From contig NZ_JAGFWR010000008.1 in the NCBI RefSeq assembly GCF_017599305.1, positions 1 to 64,000 on the forward strand: a DNA stretch of 64,000 bases. Reading direction: 5' to 3'. The notes under the pieces were generated by a model. It was not told the origin of the DNA, searched no databases, and saw only the letters and a list, made by a program, of their open reading frames with translations. This document shows positions 23,453 to 33,507 of this stretch, piece by piece (position 1 is the stretch's first letter; each line of letters opens with the position of its first letter). Position numbers and translations under genes: made by a program. The DNA comes from Micromonospora antibiotica. Its GTDB lineage: Bacteria; Actinomycetota; Actinomycetes; Mycobacteriales; Micromonosporaceae.

Positions 23453-24571
23453 TCAGTTCTTCACCCGCAGTTCGGGGTGGGCGTCGAGGTAGGTTTCGGC
23501 CTTGCCGGCCTTGAGCGCGGGCAGGAAGCCCTTGCCGACGCTGGTGAGCTGCTCACCCCGGTAGCTGCTGCCCTTGCCCACCCCGTCGCCGGGCAGCCCG
23601 ACCAGGGTGATCCGGTCGGCGCTCATCCCACCCAGCGCGTACGCCAGGTCGACGATGCGCGGGCCGCCGGCATAGACCAGGGTGTCGCCGAGCGCCGCCA
23701 CCACCTGGTCCACCCGGTCGGGTTCCCGGGCCAGGTTCTCGCTGAGGATCTTGGCGGCCAGCGCCCGGAGGAGTTGCTGCTGGTGCCGCTGTCGGGCGTA
23801 GTCGCCGCCGGTGATGTAGCGCTGCCGGGCGTAGTCCAGCGCCTGCCAGCCGTTGAGGTGCCGCTCGCCCTTCTCGTAGACCATCTGCGGGCCGGTGTAG
23901 CCGCCCCCACCGGGGGCCGGGTCGCGGTACTTGCCGTCCGGTCGGCGGTGCAGGGAGGGGACCCGCTGGTCGACGTAGAGGTCCACCCCGCCGAGGGTGT
24001 CGACCAGCCGGTCGAAACCGTTGAAGGTGATCACCGCACCGGCGTCGAAGCGCAGCCCGGTGTACCCGGTGACGGTGCTGCGCAGCAGCTCGTACCCCTG
24101 GGCGGCGCTCGGGTTCTTGGGCTTGCCCGGTACCCGGCTGCCGTAGCTCATGGCGTGGGTGAGCTTGGTCCGGCCGCCCCGGTAGCCCGACTTGGGGAAC
24201 GCCGGGATGTCGACCACCAGGTCGCGGGGGAGCGAGAAGAGGTACGCCCGGTCCAGCCCGGCCGGCACGTGCAGGATCAGCACCGAGTCGCCGTGCGGTT
24301 CCCAACCGGGCACGCTGACCCGGGTGTCCACCCCGACCAGCAGCAGGTTGAGCGGGCCGGTGATGGCCGCGCCGGGGGGCGGGGTCGGGCTGGGGGTGGG
24401 GCTCGGCGTGGGGCTGGCGGTCGTGGCGACCGGTCCGGCCGTACGCCGTGGCCCGTCGTCGCGGACCTGCCGGGTCACCACCAGGGCGACCACCGCCACC
24501 AGTACGACACCGACCAGGGCGGCCAGCCCCCACACCCATCGTGGGCGTCCCGTTCCGGTTTCCTGAGTCAT
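23453..24571 (-). CDS. LytR-CpsA-Psr (LCP) family cell-wall glycopolymer ligase
   Basis: 372 residues. A short cytoplasmic N-terminus is followed by one TM helix (about 13-35) and a Pro/Ser/Thr linker. The LCP domain (about 75-290) has LLLVGVDTR, DSVLILHV, FSLPRDLVVDIP, GGRTKLTHAMSYG, ITFNGFDRLVDTLGGVDLYVD and the Arg-rich LDYARQRYITGGDYARQRHQQQ. LCP enzymes transfer undecaprenyl-linked wall polymers onto peptidoglycan outside the membrane. ATG at 24571; GTG/ATG further upstream lacks support. Convergent with the M1 gene. Confidence 0.92.
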   Translation of the reverse strand: MTQETGTGRPRWVWGLAALVGVVLVAVVALVVTRQVRDDGPRRTAGPVATTASPTPSPTPSPTPPPGAAITGPLNLLLVGVDTRVSVPGWEPHGDSVLILHVPAGLDRAYLFSLPRDLVVDIPAFPKSGYRGGRTKLTHAMSYGSRVPGKPKNPSAAQGYELLRSTVTGYTGLRFDAGAVITFNGFDRLVDTLGGVDLYVDQRVPSLHRRPDGKYRDPAPGGGGYTGPQMVYEKGERHLNGWQALDYARQRYITGGDYARQRHQQQLLRALAAKILSENLAREPDRVDQVVAALGDTLVYAGGPRIVDLAYALGGMSADRITLVGLPGDGVGKGSSYRGEQLTSVGKGFLPALKAGKAETYLDAHPELRVKN

Positions 24572-24694
24572 CGCTCGCCACCCCCGTCTGCACAACGCGT
24601 CGACCGGCCCCCCGGGTTGCGGTCGGCGACGGTCAGCATGATCGCGCGAAATCCGGCACTGGCGCGATGGCTACCCGCCGGTAATGATGCGTTC

Positions 24695-26404
24695 ATGCGG
24701 TACGACGTGCTCGTCATCGGCTCCGGCTTCGGCGGCAGCGTCACCGCGCTGCGGCTGGCCGAGAAGGGCTACACCGTCGGGGTGCTGGAGGCGGGCCGGC
24801 GGTTCGCCGACGACGAGTTCCCGCAGACCTCCTGGCGGCTGCGCCGGTTCCTCTGGGCACCCCGGCTCGGCTGCTACGGGCTGCAACGGCTCACCCTGCT
24901 CCGCCCGGCCGACCGGAAGCACGGCGGCGGTGTGCTGGTGCTCTCCGGCGCCGGGGTGGGCGGCGGCTCCCTGGTCTACGCGAACACCCTCTACCAGCCG
25001 CCGGACGCCTTCTACACCGATCCGCAGTGGCGCGACGTCACCGACTGGCGGGCCGAACTCGCCCCCCACTACGACCAAGCCGCCCGGATGCTCGGGGTCA
25101 CCACGTACCCCCGGCACACCGGCGCGGACCGGGCGATGCGGGCGGTGGCCGAGCGGATGGGGGTGGGGCACACCTTCGGGCCCACCCCGGTGGGGGTGCA
25201 CCTCGGCCACCCCGGTCGACGCGTGGCGGACCCGTACTTCGGCGGGGCCGGCCCGGAGCGCACCGGCTGCACGCACTGCGGTTCGTGCATGACCGGCTGC
25301 CGGCACGGTGCCAAGAACACCCTGGTCAAGAACTACCTGTGGCTGGCCGAACGGCTCGGCGCGCGGGTCCACCCGCTGACCACGGTCACCGCCGTCCAGC
25401 CGGCCGCCGACGGCGGCTACCGGGTGCACACCGTACGGACCGGCGCCTGGCTGCGGCGGCGACGCCAGGTGTTCCGGGCCGACCAGGTGGTCTTCGCGGC
25501 CGGTGCGCTCGGCACCCAGCGGCTGCTGCACGAGATGAAGCAGACCGGTGCGCTGCCCCGCCTGTCGGACCGCCTCGGCGAGCTGACCCGCACCAACTCG
25601 GAGGCGATCCTCGGCGCGTCGGTCGGCCGGCGGCAGGCCCGGCTGCGGGGGCTCGACTTCACCGACGGGGTGGCGATCACCAGCTCGTTCCACCCCGACC
25701 CGCAGACCCACGTCGAGCCGGTCCGCTACGGCCGGGGCGCCAACGCGATGGGGCTGCTCCAGTCGTTGCTGGTCGACGGTGGCCCGCACCGGCTCCGGCG
25801 TTGGCTGGTCGGCCTGGCCCGGCACCCGGGGCAGGCCGTCCGGATGCTCTCGGTGCGGCACTGGTCCGAGCGGACGGTCATCGCGTTGGTGATGCAGTCG
25901 GTCGACAACTCGCTGACCACCCGCTGGCGGCGGGGGTGGCTGGGCCGGCGGCGGCTGGTCTCCGGGCCGGGGCACGGCACCCCGAACCCGACCTGGATCC
26001 CGGCCGGCAACCGGGCCGCCCGACTGCTCGCCGAGGAGATCGGCGGCACCCCCGGCGGGGCGCTCACCGAACCGTTCGACATCCCGATGACCGCGCACAT
26101 CCTCGGCGGTGCGGTGATCGGGGTCAGCCCGGCCGACGGGGTGATCGACCCGTGGCACCGGGTGCACGGCCATCCGGGGCTGCACGTGGTCGACGGGGCG
26201 GCGGTCTCGGCGAACCTCGGGGTGAACCCGTCGTTGACGATCACCGCGCAGGCGGAACGGGCCATGTCGTACTGGCCGAACAAGGGCGAACCGGACCCAC
26301 GGCCGCCGCTCGGGTCGGCGTACACCCGGGTGGGTGCGGTGGTGCCGCGGCACCCGGCGGTCCCGGCGGACGCCCCCGGCGCGCTGCGTCACGGGCCGCG
26401 CTGA
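24695..26404 (+). CDS. GMC-family FAD oxidoreductase, cholesterol-oxidase-like
   Basis: 569 residues. It begins with the FAD-binding strand-turn (YDVLVIGSGFGGSVTALRLAE, VLEAG). GAGVGGGSLVYANTL and the C-terminal VVDGAAVSANLGVNPSLTI follow the GMC/cholesterol oxidase pattern. A compact Cys motif, TGCTHCGSCMTGCRHGAKNT (about residues 189-208), is typical of this subgroup and may bind an Fe-S cluster or be structural. The substrate is unknown (sterol or other alcohol). No Shine-Dalgarno precedes the ATG. A TAATGAT about 7 nt upstream could be the -10 of a leaderless mRNA. Confidence 0.85.
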   Translation: MRYDVLVIGSGFGGSVTALRLAEKGYTVGVLEAGRRFADDEFPQTSWRLRRFLWAPRLGCYGLQRLTLLRPADRKHGGGVLVLSGAGVGGGSLVYANTLYQPPDAFYTDPQWRDVTDWRAELAPHYDQAARMLGVTTYPRHTGADRAMRAVAERMGVGHTFGPTPVGVHLGHPGRRVADPYFGGAGPERTGCTHCGSCMTGCRHGAKNTLVKNYLWLAERLGARVHPLTTVTAVQPAADGGYRVHTVRTGAWLRRRRQVFRADQVVFAAGALGTQRLLHEMKQTGALPRLSDRLGELTRTNSEAILGASVGRRQARLRGLDFTDGVAITSSFHPDPQTHVEPVRYGRGANAMGLLQSLLVDGGPHRLRRWLVGLARHPGQAVRMLSVRHWSERTVIALVMQSVDNSLTTRWRRGWLGRRRLVSGPGHGTPNPTWIPAGNRAARLLAEEIGGTPGGALTEPFDIPMTAHILGGAVIGVSPADGVIDPWHRVHGHPGLHVVDGAAVSANLGVNPSLTITAQAERAMSYWPNKGEPDPRPPLGSAYTRVGAVVPRHPAVPADAPGALRHGPR

Positions 26405-26458
26405 CCGGGTGCGGCACGCCCGGGGGCGGCCCGTGCCCGGGGCGGGTGTGACTGTCGG

Positions 26459-26464
26459 TAGGCT
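26459..26464 (+). promoter_or_regulatory. -10 box of a probable leaderless guaA transcript
   Basis: TAGGCT ends 8 nt before the guaA ATG and no Shine-Dalgarno is present. Confidence 0.5.
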
Positions 26465-26472
26465 TTGCCCAC

Positions 26473-28031
<1,559 letters not shown>

Positions 28032-28036
28032 CGGGC

Positions 28037-28492
28037 TCAGCCGGCCGTCGGCGGGGTCGTCGGCGGCTGCGGCCCGGTCGCCGGCCCGCCCGGCTGATAC
28101 CCGACCGCCGGCCCGCCCGGCTGAGGCCCGGTGGTCGGACCGTCCCGCTGCGGCCAGGTGGTCGGCCCGCTCGGCTGGGGTCCGGTGGTCGGGGCCGTCG
28201 GCTGCGGCCAGGTGGTCGGAGCCGTCGTCGCCGGCTGCGCCGCCGGGTCGGTCGGGTGCGGCCAGGCCGGTGCGCCGGCCGGCTCCTCGGGCATCAGGAA
28301 CCACATGATCGGGTACGCCAGCGCGGCCAGACCGCCGGTGACCAGGGTCGCCACCGCGAACAACACCCGGACCAGGGTGGGGTCGACGGCGAAGTAGCGG
28401 CCGAGACCGCTGGCGACGCCGGCCACCATCCGGTCGGTGGTCGGCCGGCGGAGCTGCTTGTACGGGGCGTGAGGGGTGCTCGTCGAAGTCAT
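28037..28492 (-). CDS. PspC-domain membrane protein with Pro/Gln/Thr-rich tail
   Basis: 151 residues. The PspC domain (about 8-65) has QLRRPTTDRMVAGVASGLGRYFAVDPTLVRVLF and a TM segment (AVATLVTGGLAALAYPIMWFLMP). About 80 residues of PTTWPQ/PTTGPQ-type repeats follow. PspC proteins act in envelope-stress sensing. ATG at 28492 gives MTSTSTPHAPYK, but its GGAG is only 2 nt away. GTG at 28516 has a better-spaced GAGG and would add 8 residues. Convergent with guaA, 7 nt apart. Confidence 0.82.
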   Translation of the reverse strand: MTSTSTPHAPYKQLRRPTTDRMVAGVASGLGRYFAVDPTLVRVLFAVATLVTGGLAALAYPIMWFLMPEEPAGAPAWPHPTDPAAQPATTAPTTWPQPTAPTTGPQPSGPTTWPQRDGPTTGPQPGGPAVGYQPGGPATGPQPPTTPPTAG

Positions 28493-28636
28493 GTCTCCAC
28501 GGTCCGCGCCGACCACCCCGACGACCTCGGTGACTGCCCCGATCCCTACCCTGATCGATCCCCGAGGGGCCAGCCCTGAGTCAGGAATCCGACTCTTTTC
28601 CGCACTGGTAACGCGACCCGGGGAGAATTTGGCCCC

Positions 28637-29587
28637 GTGACCACCTTGCTGGAGCCGCTCCGCAGGATCGCGGCATATGCAGTCTGTGCTGATTCAATCG
28701 GCCGAGTGTTACTGGTCCGCGCATCGGAGCGCTCCGGCACCCCCGGCGTATGGTCCCTGCCCGGCGGGGCGGTCGACCACGGCGAGGACCCGAACCACAC
28801 CGTCGTCCGGGAGACCGCCGCCGAGACCGGCCTCTCGGTCGCCGTCGCCGGCCTGGCGGACGTGCTGGCCGACATGCGCGCGCTGCCCGAGCGCCGCATC
28901 ACCATCCACACCGACCGCCTGATCTACCAGGTGTCGGTGCGCGGCGGCACCCTCACCGACCGGGTCGACCGCTCCACCGACCTGGCCCGCTGGTACACCC
29001 TCGACGAGGCACGGGAGCTGCCGCTGCGGGCCTTCACCGCCCGTGCCCTCGGGCTGCCGGCGTCCTCCGCCGACGTGGTCCCCGACGAGGCCCCCGAGTT
29101 CCCCTCCTTCTACGCCGTCCCCGGCCCGGACGGGCTGCACCGGGCGCAGCGCTTCGCCGCGTACGCGGTGGCCACCGACCCGGCGGGTCGGGTGCTGCTC
29201 ACCCGGGTCTCCGACGGCTACCCGGGCGCGGGCTGCTGGCACCTGCCCGGCGGCGGCACCGACTACGGCGAGCAGCCGGGCGCGGCGCTGATCCGGGAAC
29301 TGGTCGAGGAGACCGGGCAGACGGGGCGACTGGTCGAGCTGCTCGGGGTGGCCAGCCACCGCGACGCCGCCTCGCTCGGCCCGGAGGGCTACCCGATCGA
29401 CTGGCACGGCGTGCGGGCCTTCTACCGGGTGATGGTCGACCAGCCCGCCCCGCCCACCGTCACCGACGTGGGCGGCTCCACCTGCGAGGCCCGCTGGTTC
29501 GGCCGCGAGGAGTTGGGCGCCCTGCCCACCGACCGGCTCACCGAGGTCACCGCCGAGGCGGTCCAGGCCGCCCGCCTCACCGCCTGA
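28637..29587 (+). CDS. Tandem two-domain Nudix hydrolase (copy 1)
   Basis: 316 residues with two Nudix folds. Domain 1 (about 10-135) has G44-x5-E50-x7-R58-E59 but the first Glu of the EExG pair is Ala (RETAAETGL), so catalysis there is doubtful. Domain 2 (about 170-310) has a complete box, GGTDYGEQPGAALIRELVEE then TG. Both domains begin with the same phrase (RIAAYAV / RFAAYAV), showing internal duplication. Substrate unknown; nucleoside diphosphate derivatives are the family norm. GTG start after GGGGAGAATTTGG. A paralogue follows. Confidence 0.85.
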   Translation: MTTLLEPLRRIAAYAVCADSIGRVLLVRASERSGTPGVWSLPGGAVDHGEDPNHTVVRETAAETGLSVAVAGLADVLADMRALPERRITIHTDRLIYQVSVRGGTLTDRVDRSTDLARWYTLDEARELPLRAFTARALGLPASSADVVPDEAPEFPSFYAVPGPDGLHRAQRFAAYAVATDPAGRVLLTRVSDGYPGAGCWHLPGGGTDYGEQPGAALIRELVEETGQTGRLVELLGVASHRDAASLGPEGYPIDWHGVRAFYRVMVDQPAPPTVTDVGGSTCEARWFGREELGALPTDRLTEVTAEAVQAARLTA

Positions 29588-29597
29588 CCGGCTGCGC

Positions 29598-29630
29598 CCG
29601 TCGCACCGGCCGGACAGGCCGGTGCGACGG
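29598..29630 (+). terminator. Terminator after Nudix copy 1
   Basis: 14-bp perfect stem (29598-29611 with 29617-29630) and a 5-nt loop, 10 nt after the stop codon. Confidence 0.7.
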
Positions 29631-29698
29631 CACCCACCCCGCTCGGGCGACCGCTAGCCTCATGATCGACGGGGCGGACCGCGGGCGGGGGAGTACAC

Positions 29699-30718
29699 GT
29701 GCAGGAGCGACGACGGATCGCGGCGTACGGCTGGTGTGCGGACGACACCGGCCGGGTGCTGCTGGTGCGCGGGGCCGCAGCTGATCCGGCACCGGGGCTC
29801 TGGCGGCTGCCCGGTGGGGGTGTGGCGCACGCGGAGCATCCGGCCGACACGGTGGTCCGCCGGTTCGCCGGGGAGACCGGGCTGGGCGTCGCCGTCGGCG
29901 GGTTGCGCGCCGCCGTCGCCGACCTGTCCACCCGCCGCCTCGGCGCGGTCGAGGTGTCGGTGCACACCGACCGGTTGGTGTTTCACGTCACGGTCCCCGA
30001 TGGTCAGCCGTCGCACGGTGACCGGACGACCGCCGACGGTCCCGCCGAACTGGCCTGGTGCACCCCGCAGCAGGCCGCCACGCTGCCGCTGATGCCGTTC
30101 ACCGCCGAACTGTTCGGCCTGCCCACCCGGCCCGTCGCCGGACCGCCTGGAGCGCCACCACCTCCGCCCGCTGCCGGGCCGCCGACCGGGCCGGCCCCGT
30201 CGGGTTCGCCGGCCGGATCGGGGTCGGCGGAAGAGGAGGGGTCGGCGGAAGGGGCGTCCGCCGGGGCTGACGCCACTGCTGACCGACGGCAGCGGTTCGC
30301 CGCGTACGGGCTGGTCACCGACCCCGACGGACGGGTGCTGCTCACGATGATCGCGCCCGGCTATCCGGGTGCCGGTCGGTGGCACCTGCCCGGTGGCGGC
30401 ACCGATCACGGTGAGCAACCGGTTGACGGTCTGTTACGGGAGTTGGTGGAGGAGTCGGGTCAGCGGGGCCGGATCGACCGGCTGATGCTGGCCGACAATC
30501 TGCACAATCCGGTCGCGTTGGGTCCGGAAGGGCGTCCCTTGGACTGGCACGGAGTGCGGGTGATCTATCGGGTGCTGGTCGACGAGCCCACCGATCCGGT
30601 GGTCACCGAGGCGGCCGGCGGATCGACGCAGGCCGCCGCCTGGTTCGCGTCTGCCCAGCTCAGCGGCCTGATGATGACCGACGTCGCGGAGTTGGCCACC
30701 GGGCGGACGGTCGGATGA
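29699..30718 (+). CDS. Tandem two-domain Nudix hydrolase (copy 2)
   Basis: 339 residues, paralogous to the preceding gene. Domain 1 retains G40-x5-E46 but reads RRFAGETG where RExxEExG is expected, so two metal-binding Glu are lost. Domain 2 has an intact box, GGTDHGEQPVDGLLRELVEE then SG. The linker between domains is expanded and Pro/Ala/Gly-rich (about 145-195). GTG at 29699 has GGGGGAG 5 nt upstream. It has its own upstream region after the copy 1 terminator, so the two genes are probably separate transcripts. Confidence 0.85.
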   Translation: MQERRRIAAYGWCADDTGRVLLVRGAAADPAPGLWRLPGGGVAHAEHPADTVVRRFAGETGLGVAVGGLRAAVADLSTRRLGAVEVSVHTDRLVFHVTVPDGQPSHGDRTTADGPAELAWCTPQQAATLPLMPFTAELFGLPTRPVAGPPGAPPPPPAAGPPTGPAPSGSPAGSGSAEEEGSAEGASAGADATADRRQRFAAYGLVTDPDGRVLLTMIAPGYPGAGRWHLPGGGTDHGEQPVDGLLRELVEESGQRGRIDRLMLADNLHNPVALGPEGRPLDWHGVRVIYRVLVDEPTDPVVTEAAGGSTQAAAWFASAQLSGLMMTDVAELATGRTVG

Positions 30719-30753
30719 CGGTCGCTCGCCGAGCCGACTGTGGGGTGCTCCGG

Positions 30754-30869
30754 TAAAGTCGGCACTGCGGTTGGCGAAGAAAACGGGCGATGAAGCCCGA
30801 GATGGGAATAAGCGAGCGTTTTGCGCGGTTAAGAGTAGTTACCAGTACCGCCGGCAGCTATCGCCAACC
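30754..30869 (+). ncRNA. Candidate structured 5' leader RNA of pssA
   Basis: A TAAAGT -10-like box (30754-30759) predicts a start at about 30766. From there GGTTGGCGA (30769-30777) is exactly complementary to TCGCCAACC (30861-30869), a 9-bp closing helix. Inside are an AAAACG/CGTTTT pairing (30780-30785 with 30817-30822) and a CGGGC/GCCCG hairpin (30784-30799). The interval is less GC-rich than its neighbours and has no ORF with coding character. I could not match it to a known riboswitch class. Confidence 0.4.
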
Positions 30870-30991
30870 ACCACGCCGCTGTGCAATGGTGTACTCCGCT
30901 CGAACGGCTGCCGGGCCAAGAGCGGTCCGGCACGAGACAGCCGGACACCCGCCCACACGGGCGGCCAGCCGATCCGGTGATGGAGGAAAAC

Positions 30992-31996
30992 GTGCCGAGA
31001 GCCCCATGGCGCCGGCGTCGTACGACTGACAGTCCGCGCCCCGCAGGGCGTCGCTGGGCGGGCCGGTTGCGCCGCAGCAGCACATTCGCCCGCCAGGTGC
31101 TGCTGGTCCGGGTGGGTCGCCGGGATGGCGACCAGCTCAACGGCACCGACCTGGTTCTTCCCGAGCACCGCGTCGACCGGCAGCGTCGCCGTTACGGTTT
31201 CGACCGTCGCGGGGTCACCCTCGACCGTGCCGAGATCGCGGCGGTCGCCCCGGTCAGCCCGGCCCTCAGCCCCGCCGCGCCGGTCGACGAGTCGCCCGCG
31301 ATGGCGATCCCGCTGCTCCCCGGCGCGCGTACCCCCGCCCGCCGGATGAAGTTCGCGCTGGTCAACGCCTGCACCCTGGCCAGCCTGGTGCTCGGCATCA
31401 ACGCCATCTTCGTCGCCATGAACGGCCAGACCCGGATCGCAGCACTCCTGCTGATCGCCTGCGTCATCTTCGACGGCCTCGACGGCGCGCTCGCCCGCAA
31501 GTTCGGCGTGGCCAGCCCGTTCGGCGCCCAGATGGACTCGCTGGCCGACATGTGCTCGTTCGGCCTCGCCGCCCCGGTGGTGGTCTACGCCGCACTGGCC
31601 GGATCGGCCCCCACCGCCGCCGCGGCGGTCGCGGCCGCCCTCGTCGCGTCCTGCGCCGCGATCCGGCTCGCCCGGTTCAACGTCTCGCCCAAGGACGGCC
31701 GGTTCTTCTGCGGTGTGCCCACCACGATGGCGGCGGCGGTGCTCGCCCTCACCGTGGCCATCGGGCTGCCGCTGCCGGCGAGCGTGCAGATCGGCGGGGT
31801 GGCGCTACTGGCCTTCGCGATGGTCTCCAGCTTCCCGTACGCCAAGCTGGCCCGGCTGGTGAAACTGCCGCCGTGGCTGTGGCTGGCCCCGGCCGTCGGC
31901 GCGCTTGTCGACATCCGGCTCACCTTCGCCCTCGTGGTGGTGGGCTACCTGGTCAGCGGTCCGCTGCTCTGGCTGCACCAGCGCCGCACCGCCTGA
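30992..31996 (+). CDS. pssA: CDP-diacylglycerol-serine O-phosphatidyltransferase
   Basis: 334 residues. The CDP-alcohol phosphatidyltransferase domain begins near residue 115 (MKFALVNACTLASLVLGINA). Its signature DG-x2-AR-x8-G-x3-D-x3-D is seen in DGLDGALARKFGVASPFG followed by AQMDSLAD. Six to seven TM helices follow. It makes phosphatidylserine from CDP-DAG and serine at the membrane. The first 110 residues are Arg-rich and unusual. GTG at 30992 has GGAGG 5 nt upstream; ATG at 31301 would give a bare catalytic domain. psd lies convergently downstream. Confidence 0.88.
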   Translation: MPRAPWRRRRTTDSPRPAGRRWAGRLRRSSTFARQVLLVRVGRRDGDQLNGTDLVLPEHRVDRQRRRYGFDRRGVTLDRAEIAAVAPVSPALSPAAPVDESPAMAIPLLPGARTPARRMKFALVNACTLASLVLGINAIFVAMNGQTRIAALLLIACVIFDGLDGALARKFGVASPFGAQMDSLADMCSFGLAAPVVVYAALAGSAPTAAAAVAAALVASCAAIRLARFNVSPKDGRFFCGVPTTMAAAVLALTVAIGLPLPASVQIGGVALLAFAMVSSFPYAKLARLVKLPPWLWLAPAVGALVDIRLTFALVVVGYLVSGPLLWLHQRRTA

Positions 31997-32013
31997 CCCG
32001 TCCACAGTTACGC

Positions 32014-32045
32014 AACAGGGGCGCCGCGACCGCGGCGCCCCTGTT
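32014..32045. terminator. Bidirectional terminator between pssA and psd
   Basis: 15-bp perfect arms (32014-32028 and 32031-32045), the innermost pairs opening for a loop, 17 nt after pssA and 16 nt past the psd stop. The T-rich flank is short. Confidence 0.75.
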
Positions 32046-32060
32046 CGCGTTCGTGTCGAC

Positions 32061-33308
32061 TCAGCTCCAGCGGGCGATGACCGAGGAACCGCCGACCACC
32101 TTGTCGCCGGGGCCGACCAGCGGGGTGGCGGCGTCGGCCGGCAGGTAGACGTCGGTGCGGGAGCCGAAACGGATCAGCCCGAACCGCTCCCCCCGGGCCA
32201 GCAGCGCCCCCACCGGTGCCCGCTGCACGATCCGGCGGGCGATCAGCCCGGTCCGCTGCGCCACCACCACCGTGCCGTGCGCGGTGTCCAGCACCGTGTA
32301 GGCGGCGACGTTGTGCTCGGCGTCCGGCTTCATGGCGTTGACGAAGCCGCCGTCGGCGACGAAGTAGTCGACCACCTTGCCCGCCACGGGGGAGCGGTTG
32401 ACGTGCACGTCCAGCACCGACAGGAAGACCGCGATCCGCAGCCACTCACCGTCGCCGAACCGTTCGTCGTGCAGCCGCTGCACCGACAGCACCTGACCGT
32501 CGGCGGCGGCGACCACCGCGGACGGGTCCTCCGGCACGTCCCGCTGCGGGTCCCGGAAGAACGCGGCCACCGGGGCGGCAGCCAGCGCCGGCACCAGCCA
32601 CAGCTTCGACTTCGGCCGGACGACCCGGGCGACGGCGGCCAGGCCGAGCGCGATGCCGGCGGCGGCGACCCCGTTCGAGTCGATGTGCATGCCCCGGGTC
32701 AGCGGCACGCTCGACGGCCGGTACGCCGGGGCCAGCTGGGCGGCCGAGGCGGCGGCGGCCGGGGTGAACCGCAGGTGGTGCACCCGTACCGGCGGGGAGT
32801 TACGCAGCACCAGGTCGGTGCGGACGCCGTGCAGCACCCCGATCCGGTCCAGTTCGGCGGCGGCCCCGTCGGTGCGGAACACCGGTGCGGCGACGCTGAG
32901 CACCGCGCCGTCGGTCAGGTACTTGGTGAGCCCGTCGACGACGTCGCGGGTCTCCTCGTCGGTGCCGGTGAACGGCTCGGCGGCGATGACCAGCTCGGCG
33001 GCGTCCGCCTCGGCGAGGGAGTCGACCACCCGGACCCGGTCGGCGACCCAGCGGCCCTGGGCCGTCACGTGCTCACGCAGCGTGGCGGCGTCGGTCGTCG
33101 CGGCCGGCACGACGGTCAACGTGTCGCCCGGCAGCAGCGCGTCGATCGCCGCGGCGAGGGCCGCGGCCCCGGGGGCCGCACCCACCAGCAGGGCTGCCTT
33201 CGGGTCGTTGCGTCGGGCGAGTTCGGCGACGAGGGCACGGGCGGCACGCTCGCCGATGCGGACCGGACCGGATGGACCGGAGGGGCGCACGGCGGGGAAC
33301 TGGGTCAT
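32061..33308 (-). CDS. psd: Phosphatidylserine decarboxylase (PSD-A) with extra N-terminal Rossmann-like domain
   Basis: 415 residues. The C-terminal half (about 215-415) is a PSD: AAFFRDPQRDVP, AADGQVLSV, FLSVLDVHVNRSPVAGKV, HNVAAYTVLDT and the self-cleavage site FGS (Gly382-Ser383), which yields the pyruvoyl alpha-subunit. About 200 residues before it look like a Rossmann/methyltransferase-like domain (AALLVGAAPGAAALAAAIDALLPGDTLTVV, IGVLHGVRTDLVLRNSPPVRVHHLR in parts). PSDs of this type are normally about 200-230 residues, so this is a fusion. ATG at 33308 has CAGGAG 9-10 nt upstream. With PssA it makes phosphatidylethanolamine. Confidence 0.9.
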   Translation of the reverse strand: MTQFPAVRPSGPSGPVRIGERAARALVAELARRNDPKAALLVGAAPGAAALAAAIDALLPGDTLTVVPAATTDAATLREHVTAQGRWVADRVRVVDSLAEADAAELVIAAEPFTGTDEETRDVVDGLTKYLTDGAVLSVAAPVFRTDGAAAELDRIGVLHGVRTDLVLRNSPPVRVHHLRFTPAAAASAAQLAPAYRPSSVPLTRGMHIDSNGVAAAGIALGLAAVARVVRPKSKLWLVPALAAAPVAAFFRDPQRDVPEDPSAVVAAADGQVLSVQRLHDERFGDGEWLRIAVFLSVLDVHVNRSPVAGKVVDYFVADGGFVNAMKPDAEHNVAAYTVLDTAHGTVVVAQRTGLIARRIVQRAPVGALLARGERFGLIRFGSRTDVYLPADAATPLVGPGDKVVGGSSVIARWS

Positions 33309-33507
33309 GTCGGGCGGGCTCCTGACGGGGTAGAGACGGACGTCGCGGCGGGACCGCCTCGGACGCCCGGACGAGGCGCATCCGGGCCGGTGCCGGGGCA
33401 CCTGGTGCGCGGGCACCGGCGGAGCCCGACGACGTGGCGCGTGCCGGCGGAGGCGGGATCTCCCCGGCCAGCATACGAGCCGTCGGACGCCGCCCGCACC
33501 GGTGCGG

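Noticed and set aside
24596..24694. N-terminal extension of the GMC oxidoreductase
   Set aside because: The frame is open far upstream, but only because it is antisense to the LCP gene; the FAD-binding strand begins at MRYDVLVIG.
30784..30810. Fluoride (crcB) riboswitch in the pssA leader
   Set aside because: GGGCGATGAAGCCCG recalls the start of crcB aptamers, but the conserved second half (CUGAUG...CCUAC) and pseudoknot partners are absent.
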